Assembly: GCA_018711225.1 (NCBI GenBank)
Contig: DVIP01000185.1
Location: forward strand, 1 to 48,183
Length of the DNA stretch: 48,183 nucleotides
Source: Candidatus Cryptobacteroides intestinipullorum
Lineage (GTDB): Bacteria; Bacteroidota; Bacteroidia; Bacteroidales; UBA932
Direction: 5' to 3'
Part shown: piece by piece, positions 10,704 to 20,772 of the stretch
How positions within the stretch are numbered: position 1 is the stretch's first letter
Layout of the letters: each line of letters begins with the position of its first letter
Made by a program: the position numbers and the translations under genes
Notes under the pieces: generated by a model
Told to the model about the DNA's origin: nothing
Databases searched by the model: none
What the model saw: only the letters and a program-made list of their open reading frames with translations

Positions 10704-12329
10704 ATGAGCAAGTGCAAGAACATACTTCTGACAGCGGCTGTTCTGGCCGGACCTGTTTACACCATGGCCCAGGATACGGACAAGGGTTACCTGACGGGAA
10801 GTTTCGAGACCAACAATATCCTGTATAGAGAAGATCCCAAGACAGGCGCTTTCCCTGGTGATGACAAGTTCGGTTCGAACAATTACCTGAAACTGGACTA
10901 TTATAGGGGCAAGTTCTCTGCAGGTCTTCAGCTTGAAGGCTATTTCCCTGTCCTTCAGGATTATCCTGTAGAACTCCAGAAAGCAAAGCTGACCAATTAT
11001 TTCGTAACCTGGACAGACAATGATTTCTCTGTAACGGCCGGGACTTTTTACGATCAGTTCGGGAGCGGCCTTCTGTTCAGATCATGGGAGGACAGGACTC
11101 TCGGTATGAACAATGCCGTCATGGGAGCAAGGTTTACATATAATTTCAAGAATATCCTGGCTCTTAAGGCGATATGGGGAATGCCGCGTATAGGGATGGA
11201 TTTCTCGGATACAAAGGTGCGCGGCCTTGATCTGAGTTTCGCCGTCTCCGAATTGTTCAATTGGAATGACGGTCCGTATTTCGCGATAGAAGGTTCTGTC
11301 CTCAGCCGTTATGAGGCTATTTCCACGGATCTTGAGGACGAGGGCGGCAAACCGAATTCGGAAGGCTATTCCGGAAGAATCAATTTCGAATACAACGGAT
11401 TTTTCCTTAAAGGTGAATATGTAGATGCCGGCATGAAATACTATACGAACCCGGATATAGGCCAGGGTACGGAAATGTATTTGAAAAAAAGAGGCAATGC
11501 CCAGCTCATCGAACTCGGATACAACAATCACGGGCTTGGAGTGAATCTGACTGCCAGACGTCTGGAATGGATGAAATCCCAGATAGTGTCAAGCGGGACA
11601 ATGGCGACTTCGACCGCAAACCTGCTTAATTATGTTCCGGCAATGTGCACACAGTACACATACCTTCTGACCAATTTCCATCCGTATACCCCGCAGATAG
11701 GCGAACCAGCCTACCGGAACAGCGGAGAAATGGGCGGACAGCTTGACGTTTATTACAATTTCCGCAGAGGAACGGCACTGGGCGGCAAGCGCGGGCTGAA
11801 GATACATGCGAATTTCTCGACATATTATACTCTTGCCGAAGAAGGTACGGCCAAGCCGGGAAATCTGCTTTACCGGGACTTGAGCGTGGATATAGAGAAG
11901 CAGTTCACGAAAAAGTTCAAGGCGCTGCTGCTCTATTCCCTGCAGGAGCAGAATACGCATTATGGTGTGGGCACGGCTACGAGACTGCAGAATATCGTAG
12001 TGGCCGATATGCAGTATCGTTTCACTCCGAAATTCTCTACCAGGCTAGAACTCCAGTATCTCGCCACTCATGAGGACGAGAAGGACTGGATGGCGGCTTT
12101 GCTCGAAGTGAATTTCGCCCCGTCATGGAGTATTTATGTCAGTGACATGTTCAATCACGGAAGTTCGAAACTGCATTACTATGCTGCAGGTGTCAGCTAT
12201 GTAAAATCCCGCACCAGAGTTTCTCTCAGTTACGGGCGGAACAAAGACGGATATGTGTGCTCCGGAGGCGTGTGCCGTGTGATATCGGCTTATACGGGAT
12301 TCAATCTTCAGATAACGACATCTTTCTGA
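10704..12329 (+). CDS. Outer membrane beta-barrel protein, DUF6029-like
   Basis: Signal peptide, alternating aromatic/hydrophobic strands, C-terminal ...GFNLQITTSF barrel end; CSGGVCR motif near C-terminus. Confidence 0.65.
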   Translation: MSKCKNILLTAAVLAGPVYTMAQDTDKGYLTGSFETNNILYREDPKTGAFPGDDKFGSNNYLKLDYYRGKFSAGLQLEGYFPVLQDYPVELQKAKLTNYFVTWTDNDFSVTAGTFYDQFGSGLLFRSWEDRTLGMNNAVMGARFTYNFKNILALKAIWGMPRIGMDFSDTKVRGLDLSFAVSELFNWNDGPYFAIEGSVLSRYEAISTDLEDEGGKPNSEGYSGRINFEYNGFFLKGEYVDAGMKYYTNPDIGQGTEMYLKKRGNAQLIELGYNNHGLGVNLTARRLEWMKSQIVSSGTMATSTANLLNYVPAMCTQYTYLLTNFHPYTPQIGEPAYRNSGEMGGQLDVYYNFRRGTALGGKRGLKIHANFSTYYTLAEEGTAKPGNLLYRDLSVDIEKQFTKKFKALLLYSLQEQNTHYGVGTATRLQNIVVADMQYRFTPKFSTRLELQYLATHEDEKDWMAALLEVNFAPSWSIYVSDMFNHGSSKLHYYAAGVSYVKSRTRVSLSYGRNKDGYVCSGGVCRVISAYTGFNLQITTSF

Positions 12330-12364
12330 TAATAAGAAGTTTAATACTATAGAAAAGATTCAAG

Positions 12365-13474
12365 ATGAAAAGAGTACTTTATGTTCTGATATGTGCCGTG
12401 ACGACTGCGGCCATGATTTCATGCGAGGGTACTGCCGGCAATGGTGAGAACACCAATCCTACCGGTGCCTATACTCTGGTGGCAGACAAGACTGTCATTG
12501 AAGCCGACGGCGAAGACATCGTGACTTTCCGTCTTTATAGTCCGGACGGAGAGGACCTTACAGCCAGCAGCCAGAGGAACTATATTACCATAGAAGAAAT
12601 AAACACAGGAGTAGAGCTTGGCAGTGACTTTACTTTCAATACGATAACGAACGGAACATTCCGTTTCAAGGCATATTACCGCAATTATGAAAGCGAGAAT
12701 GAAGTGGAAGTCCAGGGACAGAACAGGAGCAAGTATGAGAAATATGCAAAGAAAATAGCTGTCTATGACCTTACAAATGTAATGTGCGGCCCATGCGCCA
12801 TTCTTGCCTCTACTTTTGAATCTCTGTCGGATGACTGGCAGAACCGCTTCTGTGTAATGGGAATCCATACAAAAATGAGCGGCTGGGACGATTCGTTCGT
12901 GATTGATGCCGGCGCTTATCTTTTCCGTGAGTACGGTGCTACCGGAACACCTCATACCATATTCAGCCTTGCGGAGTCGAGAACAGGGACGATGGCCGCT
13001 TCCGATATCGTGGAAACTCTCGAAGCACAGCTTCGCAACTATCCGTCCACTTGCGGAGTCGCCGTCAAATCCGCCTCGTATGATGATGCGTCCAACAGCA
13101 TCACGATTTCTGCCGGCATCACATCTGTGACCGATGGAGAATATGATCTGATATACGCCCTTCTGTCAGATAACCGCGAGCACCTTATCTACGGCGATGA
13201 CTATCAGACTTTCAATGATGTGGTATATGCCCTTACTCCGAATTATTCCGGCATCCTGGATATCCCGGAATATCCTTCCGTTACCCTTGTCGCCGATCAG
13301 GAGCATACTGAAACGCACACTTTTGAATTCGGTTCCACCGCAGTTTCCGATGATGTGCTTGAAAATACAAGAGTAGCTGTACTTGCCATAAGGCCGAATG
13401 GGGATGACTATATCATAGACAATATGGCAGTATGCCCTCTCGGAGAAAGTATAGACTATGTCCTTAATGAATAA
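12365..13474 (+). CDS. Omp28-related lipoprotein with thioredoxin-like domain (MCGPC)
   Basis: Lipobox MISCE; Ig-like N-terminal domain (ADKTVIEADGEDIVTFRLY); KIAVYDLTNVMCGPCAILAS; GATGTPHTIF. Confidence 0.75.
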   Translation: MKRVLYVLICAVTTAAMISCEGTAGNGENTNPTGAYTLVADKTVIEADGEDIVTFRLYSPDGEDLTASSQRNYITIEEINTGVELGSDFTFNTITNGTFRFKAYYRNYESENEVEVQGQNRSKYEKYAKKIAVYDLTNVMCGPCAILASTFESLSDDWQNRFCVMGIHTKMSGWDDSFVIDAGAYLFREYGATGTPHTIFSLAESRTGTMAASDIVETLEAQLRNYPSTCGVAVKSASYDDASNSITISAGITSVTDGEYDLIYALLSDNREHLIYGDDYQTFNDVVYALTPNYSGILDIPEYPSVTLVADQEHTETHTFEFGSTAVSDDVLENTRVAVLAIRPNGDDYIIDNMAVCPLGESIDYVLNE

Positions 13475-13481
13475 TACCGGA

Positions 13482-14573
13482 ATGAAAAGGTTATTCCTAT
13501 TGACTGCTGCCGTCATCTGCGCTTTTCTGGCATCCTGTTCTGGAAACAGCGGAGATGAGGGCATGCTCGTGATAAGTGCGGACAAGACTGATATTCAGAC
13601 CGGAACCGGTGAGATAGTGACATTTACTGTCAGATACGGTTCGGAAGATGTCAGTACATCTGCCGATATGGTCATATCCTATACCTCTGCATCCGGAGAT
13701 GATATTTACTCGCTTGAACCGGGAGTGAATACATTTTCTTCCACTGTTCCCGGTTCATATTCCTTTACAGCTTCCTACAAGTCCGGCACTGCGGAAATTG
13801 TCAGCGAAAATTCGGTCGAGGTTACGGTTTCAGGTGAGCAGATATCTTATGCCAAGAAAGCGTATGTGATGCAGTTTACCGCGGTTGGATGCCCGAATTG
13901 CCCTATCATGAGCACGAATCTGTCTCTGATGGAAGAGGATCATCCAGATGATTTTGTGGTCGCGGCATATCATATTTCCTACAATGCTATCCAATATCCT
14001 GATCCTATGGTCACGTCCATAGGAGAAAAATACAGGCAGGAATTTGATGTTACCGGTATTCCGAGAGCTCATTTTGACATGCATGAAGATAGGATTCCTG
14101 CTGATCTGACATCGCTGGAAAATGCTTTGGAACAGTCCCTTTCGGAGAAGCCTTTCTGTGGCGTGGCCATAGAAAGCGAATATGACGGGACTGCCCGCCA
14201 TCTTTCTGTCACGGCAAAAGTGCGGGCAAACCGTTCCGAAGTGTGCCGCTATCTTATAGTGCTTGTCGAGGACAATATAGAATATGACCAGTTATCCGCT
14301 CCGGTTACTCCTTATTATCACAACAATGTGGTCCGGGAGGTTCTTGCAAACAACATATACGGAGAACGCTTCAATTCCGGCAGACCTCTGGTACCGGGGG
14401 TCGAGTACACATCTTCCAGAGCAGTGGATATACCGGCTTCCTGGAATGTTGAAAATATGAGGATAATTGTCGCTGTCCAATATGAGGGCAGTGACGGTGT
14501 CACATATTATACGGACAATGCCAATGTCTGCAGACTTGGGGAGTCCGCAGACTATAATGTAATAAGTGAATGA
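13482..14573 (+). CDS. Omp28-related lipoprotein paralogue (GCPNC)
   Basis: MKRLFLLTAAVICAFLASCSG lipobox; KAYVMQFTAVGCPNCPIMS; same domain order as neighbours. Start could also be 13467. Confidence 0.75.
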   Translation: MKRLFLLTAAVICAFLASCSGNSGDEGMLVISADKTDIQTGTGEIVTFTVRYGSEDVSTSADMVISYTSASGDDIYSLEPGVNTFSSTVPGSYSFTASYKSGTAEIVSENSVEVTVSGEQISYAKKAYVMQFTAVGCPNCPIMSTNLSLMEEDHPDDFVVAAYHISYNAIQYPDPMVTSIGEKYRQEFDVTGIPRAHFDMHEDRIPADLTSLENALEQSLSEKPFCGVAIESEYDGTARHLSVTAKVRANRSEVCRYLIVLVEDNIEYDQLSAPVTPYYHNNVVREVLANNIYGERFNSGRPLVPGVEYTSSRAVDIPASWNVENMRIIVAVQYEGSDGVTYYTDNANVCRLGESADYNVISE

Positions 14574-14580
14574 CAGAAAT

Positions 14581-15654
14581 ATGATGACAAGGGTATTCAA
14601 GGCGGCTGCGGCCGTAGCTGCAGGTGTCGTCCTCTTTTCATGTTCAGGAAATTCCGGTGAAGAAGACGGCCAGGTAATATTGGAAGCAGACAAGACTTCC
14701 ATTGTAGGAAACGGGACTGATGCTGTAACCTTTACGGTACGATACGGTTCTGCTGACGTCACCTCTGAGGCGGAAATAATCTGCGAGAACGACGGAAGCG
14801 TGCTGGATGAGCCGGTATTCGCTTCTGCGGCGGCAGGCCCTTATTCGTTCAAGGCCAGATATCAGGAGATGGAATCGGCATCTGTTCCGGTGACTGTAAT
14901 AGAAGATACGCAGGATGTTCCGGATGAGCCCGATGAACCTTCCCGGTTCGTGAAAAAAGTCTGCATTCTCGAATTTACAGGACAGTGGTGCCAGCAGTGT
15001 CCTGCAGGCATGCAGTACCTGAACTTCGTAATTCAGATGAATTATGAGGATATAGCACATGTCATAGCCATTCATAATGCTTCGGGCGGTTCGGACAATT
15101 ATGTGCTGCCTGAAGAGTCCAATCTGGGCATATCCGACCATTTCGGTCTTAACGGATATCCGGCGGCAGCCATCGACATGAGGGATGTCGTATACCTTAA
15201 CAGTGACGGAGGTCAGCTTCGCGGCCTGCTTGGGACTGCCGCCGATCGTCATCCGCGCTGCGGTATCGGGGTCCGCTCCTCATATTCCGGGCAGTCATCT
15301 TCAGCAGAAGTGACAGTCAGTCTTATGCCTGAGGTGGAGCAGCCGTACAAACTGGCTGTTTATGTCGTGGAAGACAATATCAAGGACCAGCAGGCGGGGG
15401 AAGGTCTGTATAATCACCGTCATGTAGCACGTCATGTTGTGTCCGAGTCTTTCTATGGAGACAACCTCGGCACCTTGTCTGACGGTCAGGAGACAGAACG
15501 GACCTATACTGTCAGTATAGACAGTGCCTGGAATCTCGACGAGACCTATATATATGCCGTTGCTCTCGATGAAAACGGCTATGCCTTGAACATGTCTTTC
15601 TGCCCGATAAAGGACGGCAATGCCCCGTACCTTTACGTTTCCGGGCAGGAATGA
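14581..15654 (+). CDS. Omp28-related lipoprotein paralogue (WCQQC)
   Basis: Lipobox LFSCSG; KVCILEFTGQWCQQCPAGMQYL; GLNGYPAAAIDMR. ATG 14581 preferred over GTG 14566. Confidence 0.75.
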   Translation: MMTRVFKAAAAVAAGVVLFSCSGNSGEEDGQVILEADKTSIVGNGTDAVTFTVRYGSADVTSEAEIICENDGSVLDEPVFASAAAGPYSFKARYQEMESASVPVTVIEDTQDVPDEPDEPSRFVKKVCILEFTGQWCQQCPAGMQYLNFVIQMNYEDIAHVIAIHNASGGSDNYVLPEESNLGISDHFGLNGYPAAAIDMRDVVYLNSDGGQLRGLLGTAADRHPRCGIGVRSSYSGQSSSAEVTVSLMPEVEQPYKLAVYVVEDNIKDQQAGEGLYNHRHVARHVVSESFYGDNLGTLSDGQETERTYTVSIDSAWNLDETYIYAVALDENGYALNMSFCPIKDGNAPYLYVSGQE

Positions 15655-15694
15655 TTTCCAATAATACCGATAAAATCCTAACACACATCTTATT

Positions 15695-17938
15695 ATGAAC
15701 CTTAAATTCAAAAGCTTGCTTTTGTCATCCATGGCAGCCGTAGCCGGGATGATGATGGTTTCATGCGAGACCAAAGAGCCTGATAATCCGTCTGACGGAA
15801 CGGATGTCGACCAGAACGGCAACACTTTCGTGACGACAGAGTGTATCACTCCTATCCGCTACTGCGAAGGCGGGTACGTGGGGACTGAAACAGGGGTTTC
15901 GGTCATTATTACGCAAAAAGCGTCCGACAATGTCAAATTTATTCTGGAACCCGGCTCTGACATAAACAGTTACCTGGTACAGATTTATCCGATGGCTTTC
16001 ATGTACAATACTCTTCTGGAGGAAATGCATCTTCAGGGCAAGGAATCTTTTACCGTCGATGAGACCACATCATTGCTTGCCTCTGCCGTAAGACTGACCG
16101 AAGAGACTTCCGGCGGTGAGTTGTTTACCAGAGAGAGTCTTGGAGAGGATTTCGGTTCATACGAATTCGATTTCAAGTCACTTGACTGGACAGGCATGGC
16201 TTCCATGACTGCCGGGACAGATTTCCTTATAGTAGTACAGGCATGTTTTGATGATGCGGCATCACGTTACGGTGATCTTGTTATCTGTCATTTCAAGTCT
16301 TCTGATGCCGAGATTACAGGAGAGCCATCCGTATCAATCACGGCCTCTCCTGGACTCACCTCCTACAGTTTCACGCTGACTCCTGGCAATGAAGCCTGCG
16401 CATCCGCATATTATCTGTCCGTAGACACACCTCAGCTTGACGAATATATCGACGCTTACGGTGAAGACATGCTTATGCAGTATATGCTTTATGCTGGAGC
16501 TCCGGTAGAGATTTCCACCAGTGCTCCATATTCTCACCCGTCTATCAGTGTCACTGATCTTGAGGCTACATACGCAGTATGTGCCATTCCTTGCGATCCG
16601 GCCGGAAATCCATATTTCGCCGGATTCGTCCGCAGGGATTTCTCTCTGCAGGAGATTCCTGATGACGCTGCTCCTGCGACGGCTACAGTATCATTCGGAG
16701 ACATGACTAAGGATGTGGCTGCCACTGTCGCCAAATTTACATGGAAACTTGGAACTGACTGCAAGGATGTCTACTATAATGTCTATACAAAGGAAGAGGC
16801 TAAAAGCTATATGAATGCCTCCGATGAAGAAAAACAGTCCGTAATAAATAAGATCGCGCTCGAAGGATTTTCAGTGCCGAGGCCGTCATCATCACAGCAG
16901 GGCAGTGAATATGAACTCCTGGATCTCGCTTCTGAACTGACACCGGATACCGAATACGCACTTCTGTTCGTCGGAAGGAACTTCTATAACCAGTTCACGG
17001 AACTTGATATGAGCGATGTCTTCAAGACAGACCCGCTCGTGAGGGACAGACCGGAGGACTGTATCGCACATTATGAAATGAAAGTGGAAACGTATTCAAG
17101 AACAGCGCTTGTACTTTCATTTACATACGACGAGAATACCGCACTGATTATGCACAGAAATGCCTTCCCTGTCATTCCTGACAACGGATATAATTTCCCT
17201 AAGGAAATCAGCGAGACGTACAGGTACGACCGTGACCCTGAAGCCGGTGACGGAGAAGGCTGGCTCTACTGGTTCCTTGATTTCCGTCATGATGACCCGT
17301 ATCATACACGTTGGCCGGACATGATCCAGGCTCTGACCATCCAGCCGTCATCTGCCCTCGGACCTATCAGAGTGTCAGGTTATGACTCGGGACAGACCTA
17401 TGATTTCGCATATATTGCGGAAGACATAAACGGAGTTCTCGGACCGGTTAAGACTGTTTCCGGCACTACTATGTCCATGGGCGGCGGAAACAATCCGGTA
17501 GTGACATCGGTAACGACTACGGATGGAATAGACGAAGGTCAATTCAATGTCGTCTTCAACGCCAATGAAGACACACGTGAGATGAGGTATATGGCTATCC
17601 AGCAAAGCAGCTCGCACGCCGGATCCATGTATCTTGAACGCCTCATCAACCGCCCTTCCGCATCTGACTATGACATGTATATGAGCGATTGGGCTACGTA
17701 TATCATGAATCCTGATTCAGGACTCTCCACTACGGGTCTGGAGGCTATAGTCGGTCCGCTTCCTAAGGGTAATTTCACTCTTGCCGTGGCCCTTCCTATA
17801 GGCGGAGCCGAAGGTGCGGATCCGGTTTACGGAGATCTGGCAGCTTACGTGATCGACGAGGAAGGCAATGTCATGACCGTAGAAGAGTATCTTGGCGTCC
17901 AGACGAGAACTGTCAGAATTACAATCCCGAGATACTGA
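15695..17938 (+). CDS. Large lipoprotein of unknown function with probable repeated Fn3/Ig-like modules
   Basis: Lipobox MMVSCETKEP; repeated beta-sandwich-like segments (LTPDTEYALLFVGRN, YDSGQTYDFAYIAEDINGV). Confidence 0.6.
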   Translation: MNLKFKSLLLSSMAAVAGMMMVSCETKEPDNPSDGTDVDQNGNTFVTTECITPIRYCEGGYVGTETGVSVIITQKASDNVKFILEPGSDINSYLVQIYPMAFMYNTLLEEMHLQGKESFTVDETTSLLASAVRLTEETSGGELFTRESLGEDFGSYEFDFKSLDWTGMASMTAGTDFLIVVQACFDDAASRYGDLVICHFKSSDAEITGEPSVSITASPGLTSYSFTLTPGNEACASAYYLSVDTPQLDEYIDAYGEDMLMQYMLYAGAPVEISTSAPYSHPSISVTDLEATYAVCAIPCDPAGNPYFAGFVRRDFSLQEIPDDAAPATATVSFGDMTKDVAATVAKFTWKLGTDCKDVYYNVYTKEEAKSYMNASDEEKQSVINKIALEGFSVPRPSSSQQGSEYELLDLASELTPDTEYALLFVGRNFYNQFTELDMSDVFKTDPLVRDRPEDCIAHYEMKVETYSRTALVLSFTYDENTALIMHRNAFPVIPDNGYNFPKEISETYRYDRDPEAGDGEGWLYWFLDFRHDDPYHTRWPDMIQALTIQPSSALGPIRVSGYDSGQTYDFAYIAEDINGVLGPVKTVSGTTMSMGGGNNPVVTSVTTTDGIDEGQFNVVFNANEDTREMRYMAIQQSSSHAGSMYLERLINRPSASDYDMYMSDWATYIMNPDSGLSTTGLEAIVGPLPKGNFTLAVALPIGGAEGADPVYGDLAAYVIDEEGNVMTVEEYLGVQTRTVRITIPRY

Positions 17939-17975
17939 TAAAAAAGACTATAACTAACCTTAACAACTTTTTGTC

Positions 17976-20654
17976 ATGAAGAAAAATTTTACTGATTTTT
18001 TTGCACGGACAGGAAGGGCGATTGCGGCAGCCGTGATTGCCCTCGCCCCCGTGGCTTTGTCATGTAGCCCGGACGAATTGACCGGAGACCTGGAAGACAG
18101 GGTCAACGATCTTGAAAACCGTGTTACTGAACTTGAATCCCAGATGGCAGAGCAGATTGAAGCTCTTCAGGGCCTTGCCGGAGGGACTACCGTGGTTTCA
18201 TGCACTCTCGATGAAGAGACAGGAATCTACACTGTGGCGTTTTCTGACGGGAAAGTCATAGAGGTGGCAAATGCCGGAGAGGGTTCGTCTATTATAGGCG
18301 TGACAGAGCAGGACGGCAAATACTACTGGACCATAGGCGGCGAACTTATGACGGATGCCGGGGAACCTGTTCCGGTGTCGGTTACTCCGGGTATCAGAGT
18401 CAATCCCGAAACCAATATATGGGAGGTCTCTCCTGACGGCGAAACATGGCTGTCTACCGGAATTACCGCCACGGAAGGCGCTTCGATTTTCGCCAAAGTG
18501 GAGGATGACGAGGATTTCGTCTATTTCACATTGGCTGACGGTTCCAGCCTCAAGGTGGCCAAGGAAAAAGACTTCATTTGCGAGCCTCTTTCCGGAAAAC
18601 AGTATTTCAATGCCGGAGAGACCAAGAACATCGACCTGAATATGAGCGATGTGAAGAAGTCTGTGGTTCTGGTGAAACCTGACGGGTGGAAAGCTTCTGT
18701 GGAAGGCGCGGAACTGGTCATTACAGCTCCGGCACAAACTGACGGAACTGCGGAAACGGAAGGCGTGATTACCGTTATGGCAATATCCGGTTCGAATGAG
18801 ATTACTTTGGCTGACCTCTTGGTGGAAGTCGGAACCGCTCCGCATGTAATCACTATAGATGCAGCGCAGAATGTCACTATTACGGTAGATCCTGATTATC
18901 AGCAAGACGCGGAGTATTGGGAAAACAATTGGACAGGATATTATTATGCCGGAGCATGCAAGCTCGACGAGTTCTCTCCTGAGGCAATCGTTGAGCAGAT
19001 AAATGCCAATACCCGTCCGGTGACATACAGTGAGACATTGAATACCACTCTTGCGGACCTTCTCGGCAGCGAGCCTGAAGAGACTAGTTATGTGGTATGG
19101 TGCATCGACAGGATGTATGTGGATGTGTGGTCAAGTGATGAGGAAGCACCTCTTGACCCAAATGACATGATTTTCGAAACACTTGTCAATGTGGAAGTGA
19201 ATTTCGAGGTTTCCGACCTCACTTTCGAAGACGCGCATATAGAAGTTTCCGTGAAGGGAGCGGATTCATATTATGCTACCGTTATCTCCAAAGCCGAGTA
19301 CAATATCCAGACAGTCCTGGAAAATCTTGCTTTCGGCGATGCCTACGAAGTCCTTTCCGGAAATTACAGTGGACTCCTTTCGGAATACGGAATGGTAAGC
19401 GACTGGATGGGGGATATGCCTAATGAAATCAATCCGGGAACCACGTATGTGGCACTTGCTGTCCCTGTCCTTACCGGTGTGAGTGAATATACCGAAGAAG
19501 ACGTGTATGTGCAGGAAATAGAAATCCCTGCTATCGCTTTCGGAGGCAGCATGACAGCTGCTGTAGGTGAGGTAACGGCTGACTACACTTCCGTAGAGGC
19601 TGAAATTTCCGCAAGCGACGGGACATACAAGGTGTTTGCAAATTATATTTCCGAAGAAAATCTCGGACAGTATGCCGATGATGATGCTCTCCTGGCGTTC
19701 TTGACCTCGGCTTCGGGGATAGAGAGTGCCGACCTCCCTTACACATACAGCAAGACCGGTCTCACTTCCGGTGCCAAAGGTTACATCATGGCGGTAGCAG
19801 TGGACAGAGCCGGAAAGGCCGGGACAATAGCCAGACAGGCTGCGAATACTGACGAACTTGTTTTCAGTGATGTGGCACTGACACTCGAAGTGGCGGAAAC
19901 TGGTATAATGGATGCCACCATATCTGTTTCAGGTGAAGGTATCGTATCATACCGTTATTTCAACCTTACTCCGGCTCAGAGCAGCATGTACCCTTACGGC
20001 GGTCCTTCTGGTGTGGACCTGGAAGGTATAGAAAACATGCTTGCCATAAACGAGTATTATGCGATAAAGAAAGCAGAAGCAGCGGATGTCGCGGCAGGTC
20101 TTGAACTTACGGACCTTACGCCGAATTCGACCTATCATCTCTATATCGTAGGTGTGGATGCTTCCGGAAATCCGACCAGAATGTTCGAGACAGACTATTA
20201 TGTCGGTATTCCAGAGGGCAAGTTCGTCGAGAAGGATTCTGAAAGATGGACGGCCATGGCTTCCGCGGCTCCAAAGATCTCGAATATCAGGATTAATGAT
20301 GTGGAAGTGTCACAGATGACTGCACTCCCTGATGACTATGGCCTTCCAGTGAAATATACTGTCGAGGCAGGGACGCAGTGCGCGAGATACTGGGTGGCTG
20401 TCTACAACGACTCGATGACCGAGGGCTCTTTCAATGATGAGATAACAACCAATATCATCAGTAATTACCGTACACGCGAGCTTTCCGCCACAGGGGAGAT
20501 AGACCATACGACAGATGAGAGCGGTGCTTCAACCTATCCGTATAACAGGGGCTATTCTTATATCTACCTTATCTGGCAGGATACCGAGGGCTATATCTAT
20601 GAATATCAGGTAATAGATATGACCACTCTGCTCAATACGGCTTCTGCACAGTAG
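17976..20654 (+). CDS. Large lipoprotein with DUF4988 / PL29-lyase-N-terminal-like coiled coil followed by Fn3-like repeats
   Basis: LSCSPDELTGDLEDRVNDLENRVTELESQMAEQIEALQ coiled coil; GVTEQDGKYYWTIGGELMTDAGEPVPV; NPGTTYVALAVPV and LTPNSTYHLYIVGVDASGN repeats. Confidence 0.65.
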   Translation: MKKNFTDFFARTGRAIAAAVIALAPVALSCSPDELTGDLEDRVNDLENRVTELESQMAEQIEALQGLAGGTTVVSCTLDEETGIYTVAFSDGKVIEVANAGEGSSIIGVTEQDGKYYWTIGGELMTDAGEPVPVSVTPGIRVNPETNIWEVSPDGETWLSTGITATEGASIFAKVEDDEDFVYFTLADGSSLKVAKEKDFICEPLSGKQYFNAGETKNIDLNMSDVKKSVVLVKPDGWKASVEGAELVITAPAQTDGTAETEGVITVMAISGSNEITLADLLVEVGTAPHVITIDAAQNVTITVDPDYQQDAEYWENNWTGYYYAGACKLDEFSPEAIVEQINANTRPVTYSETLNTTLADLLGSEPEETSYVVWCIDRMYVDVWSSDEEAPLDPNDMIFETLVNVEVNFEVSDLTFEDAHIEVSVKGADSYYATVISKAEYNIQTVLENLAFGDAYEVLSGNYSGLLSEYGMVSDWMGDMPNEINPGTTYVALAVPVLTGVSEYTEEDVYVQEIEIPAIAFGGSMTAAVGEVTADYTSVEAEISASDGTYKVFANYISEENLGQYADDDALLAFLTSASGIESADLPYTYSKTGLTSGAKGYIMAVAVDRAGKAGTIARQAANTDELVFSDVALTLEVAETGIMDATISVSGEGIVSYRYFNLTPAQSSMYPYGGPSGVDLEGIENMLAINEYYAIKKAEAADVAAGLELTDLTPNSTYHLYIVGVDASGNPTRMFETDYYVGIPEGKFVEKDSERWTAMASAAPKISNIRINDVEVSQMTALPDDYGLPVKYTVEAGTQCARYWVAVYNDSMTEGSFNDEITTNIISNYRTRELSATGEIDHTTDESGASTYPYNRGYSYIYLIWQDTEGYIYEYQVIDMTTLLNTASAQ

Positions 20655-20717
20655 CCGGTCCGTACCGGATATGGAGGAGTGGACCGGACGTGAGTTAAGC
20701 TCACTCCTCCATTTTTC
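20655..20717 (+). terminator. Intrinsic terminator/attenuator-like structure between the DUF4988-type and S41 genes
   Basis: ATGGAGGAGTG (20671-20681) pairs with CACTCCTCCAT (20702-20712) followed by TTTT; a competing CCGGTCC (20655-20661)/GGACCGG (20681-20687) helix is possible. Confidence 0.6.
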
Positions 20718-20772
20718 ATTCAACAATACTTGCCTGTGAGGAAAAGATTATTGAACGAATTTTAAAACAACG

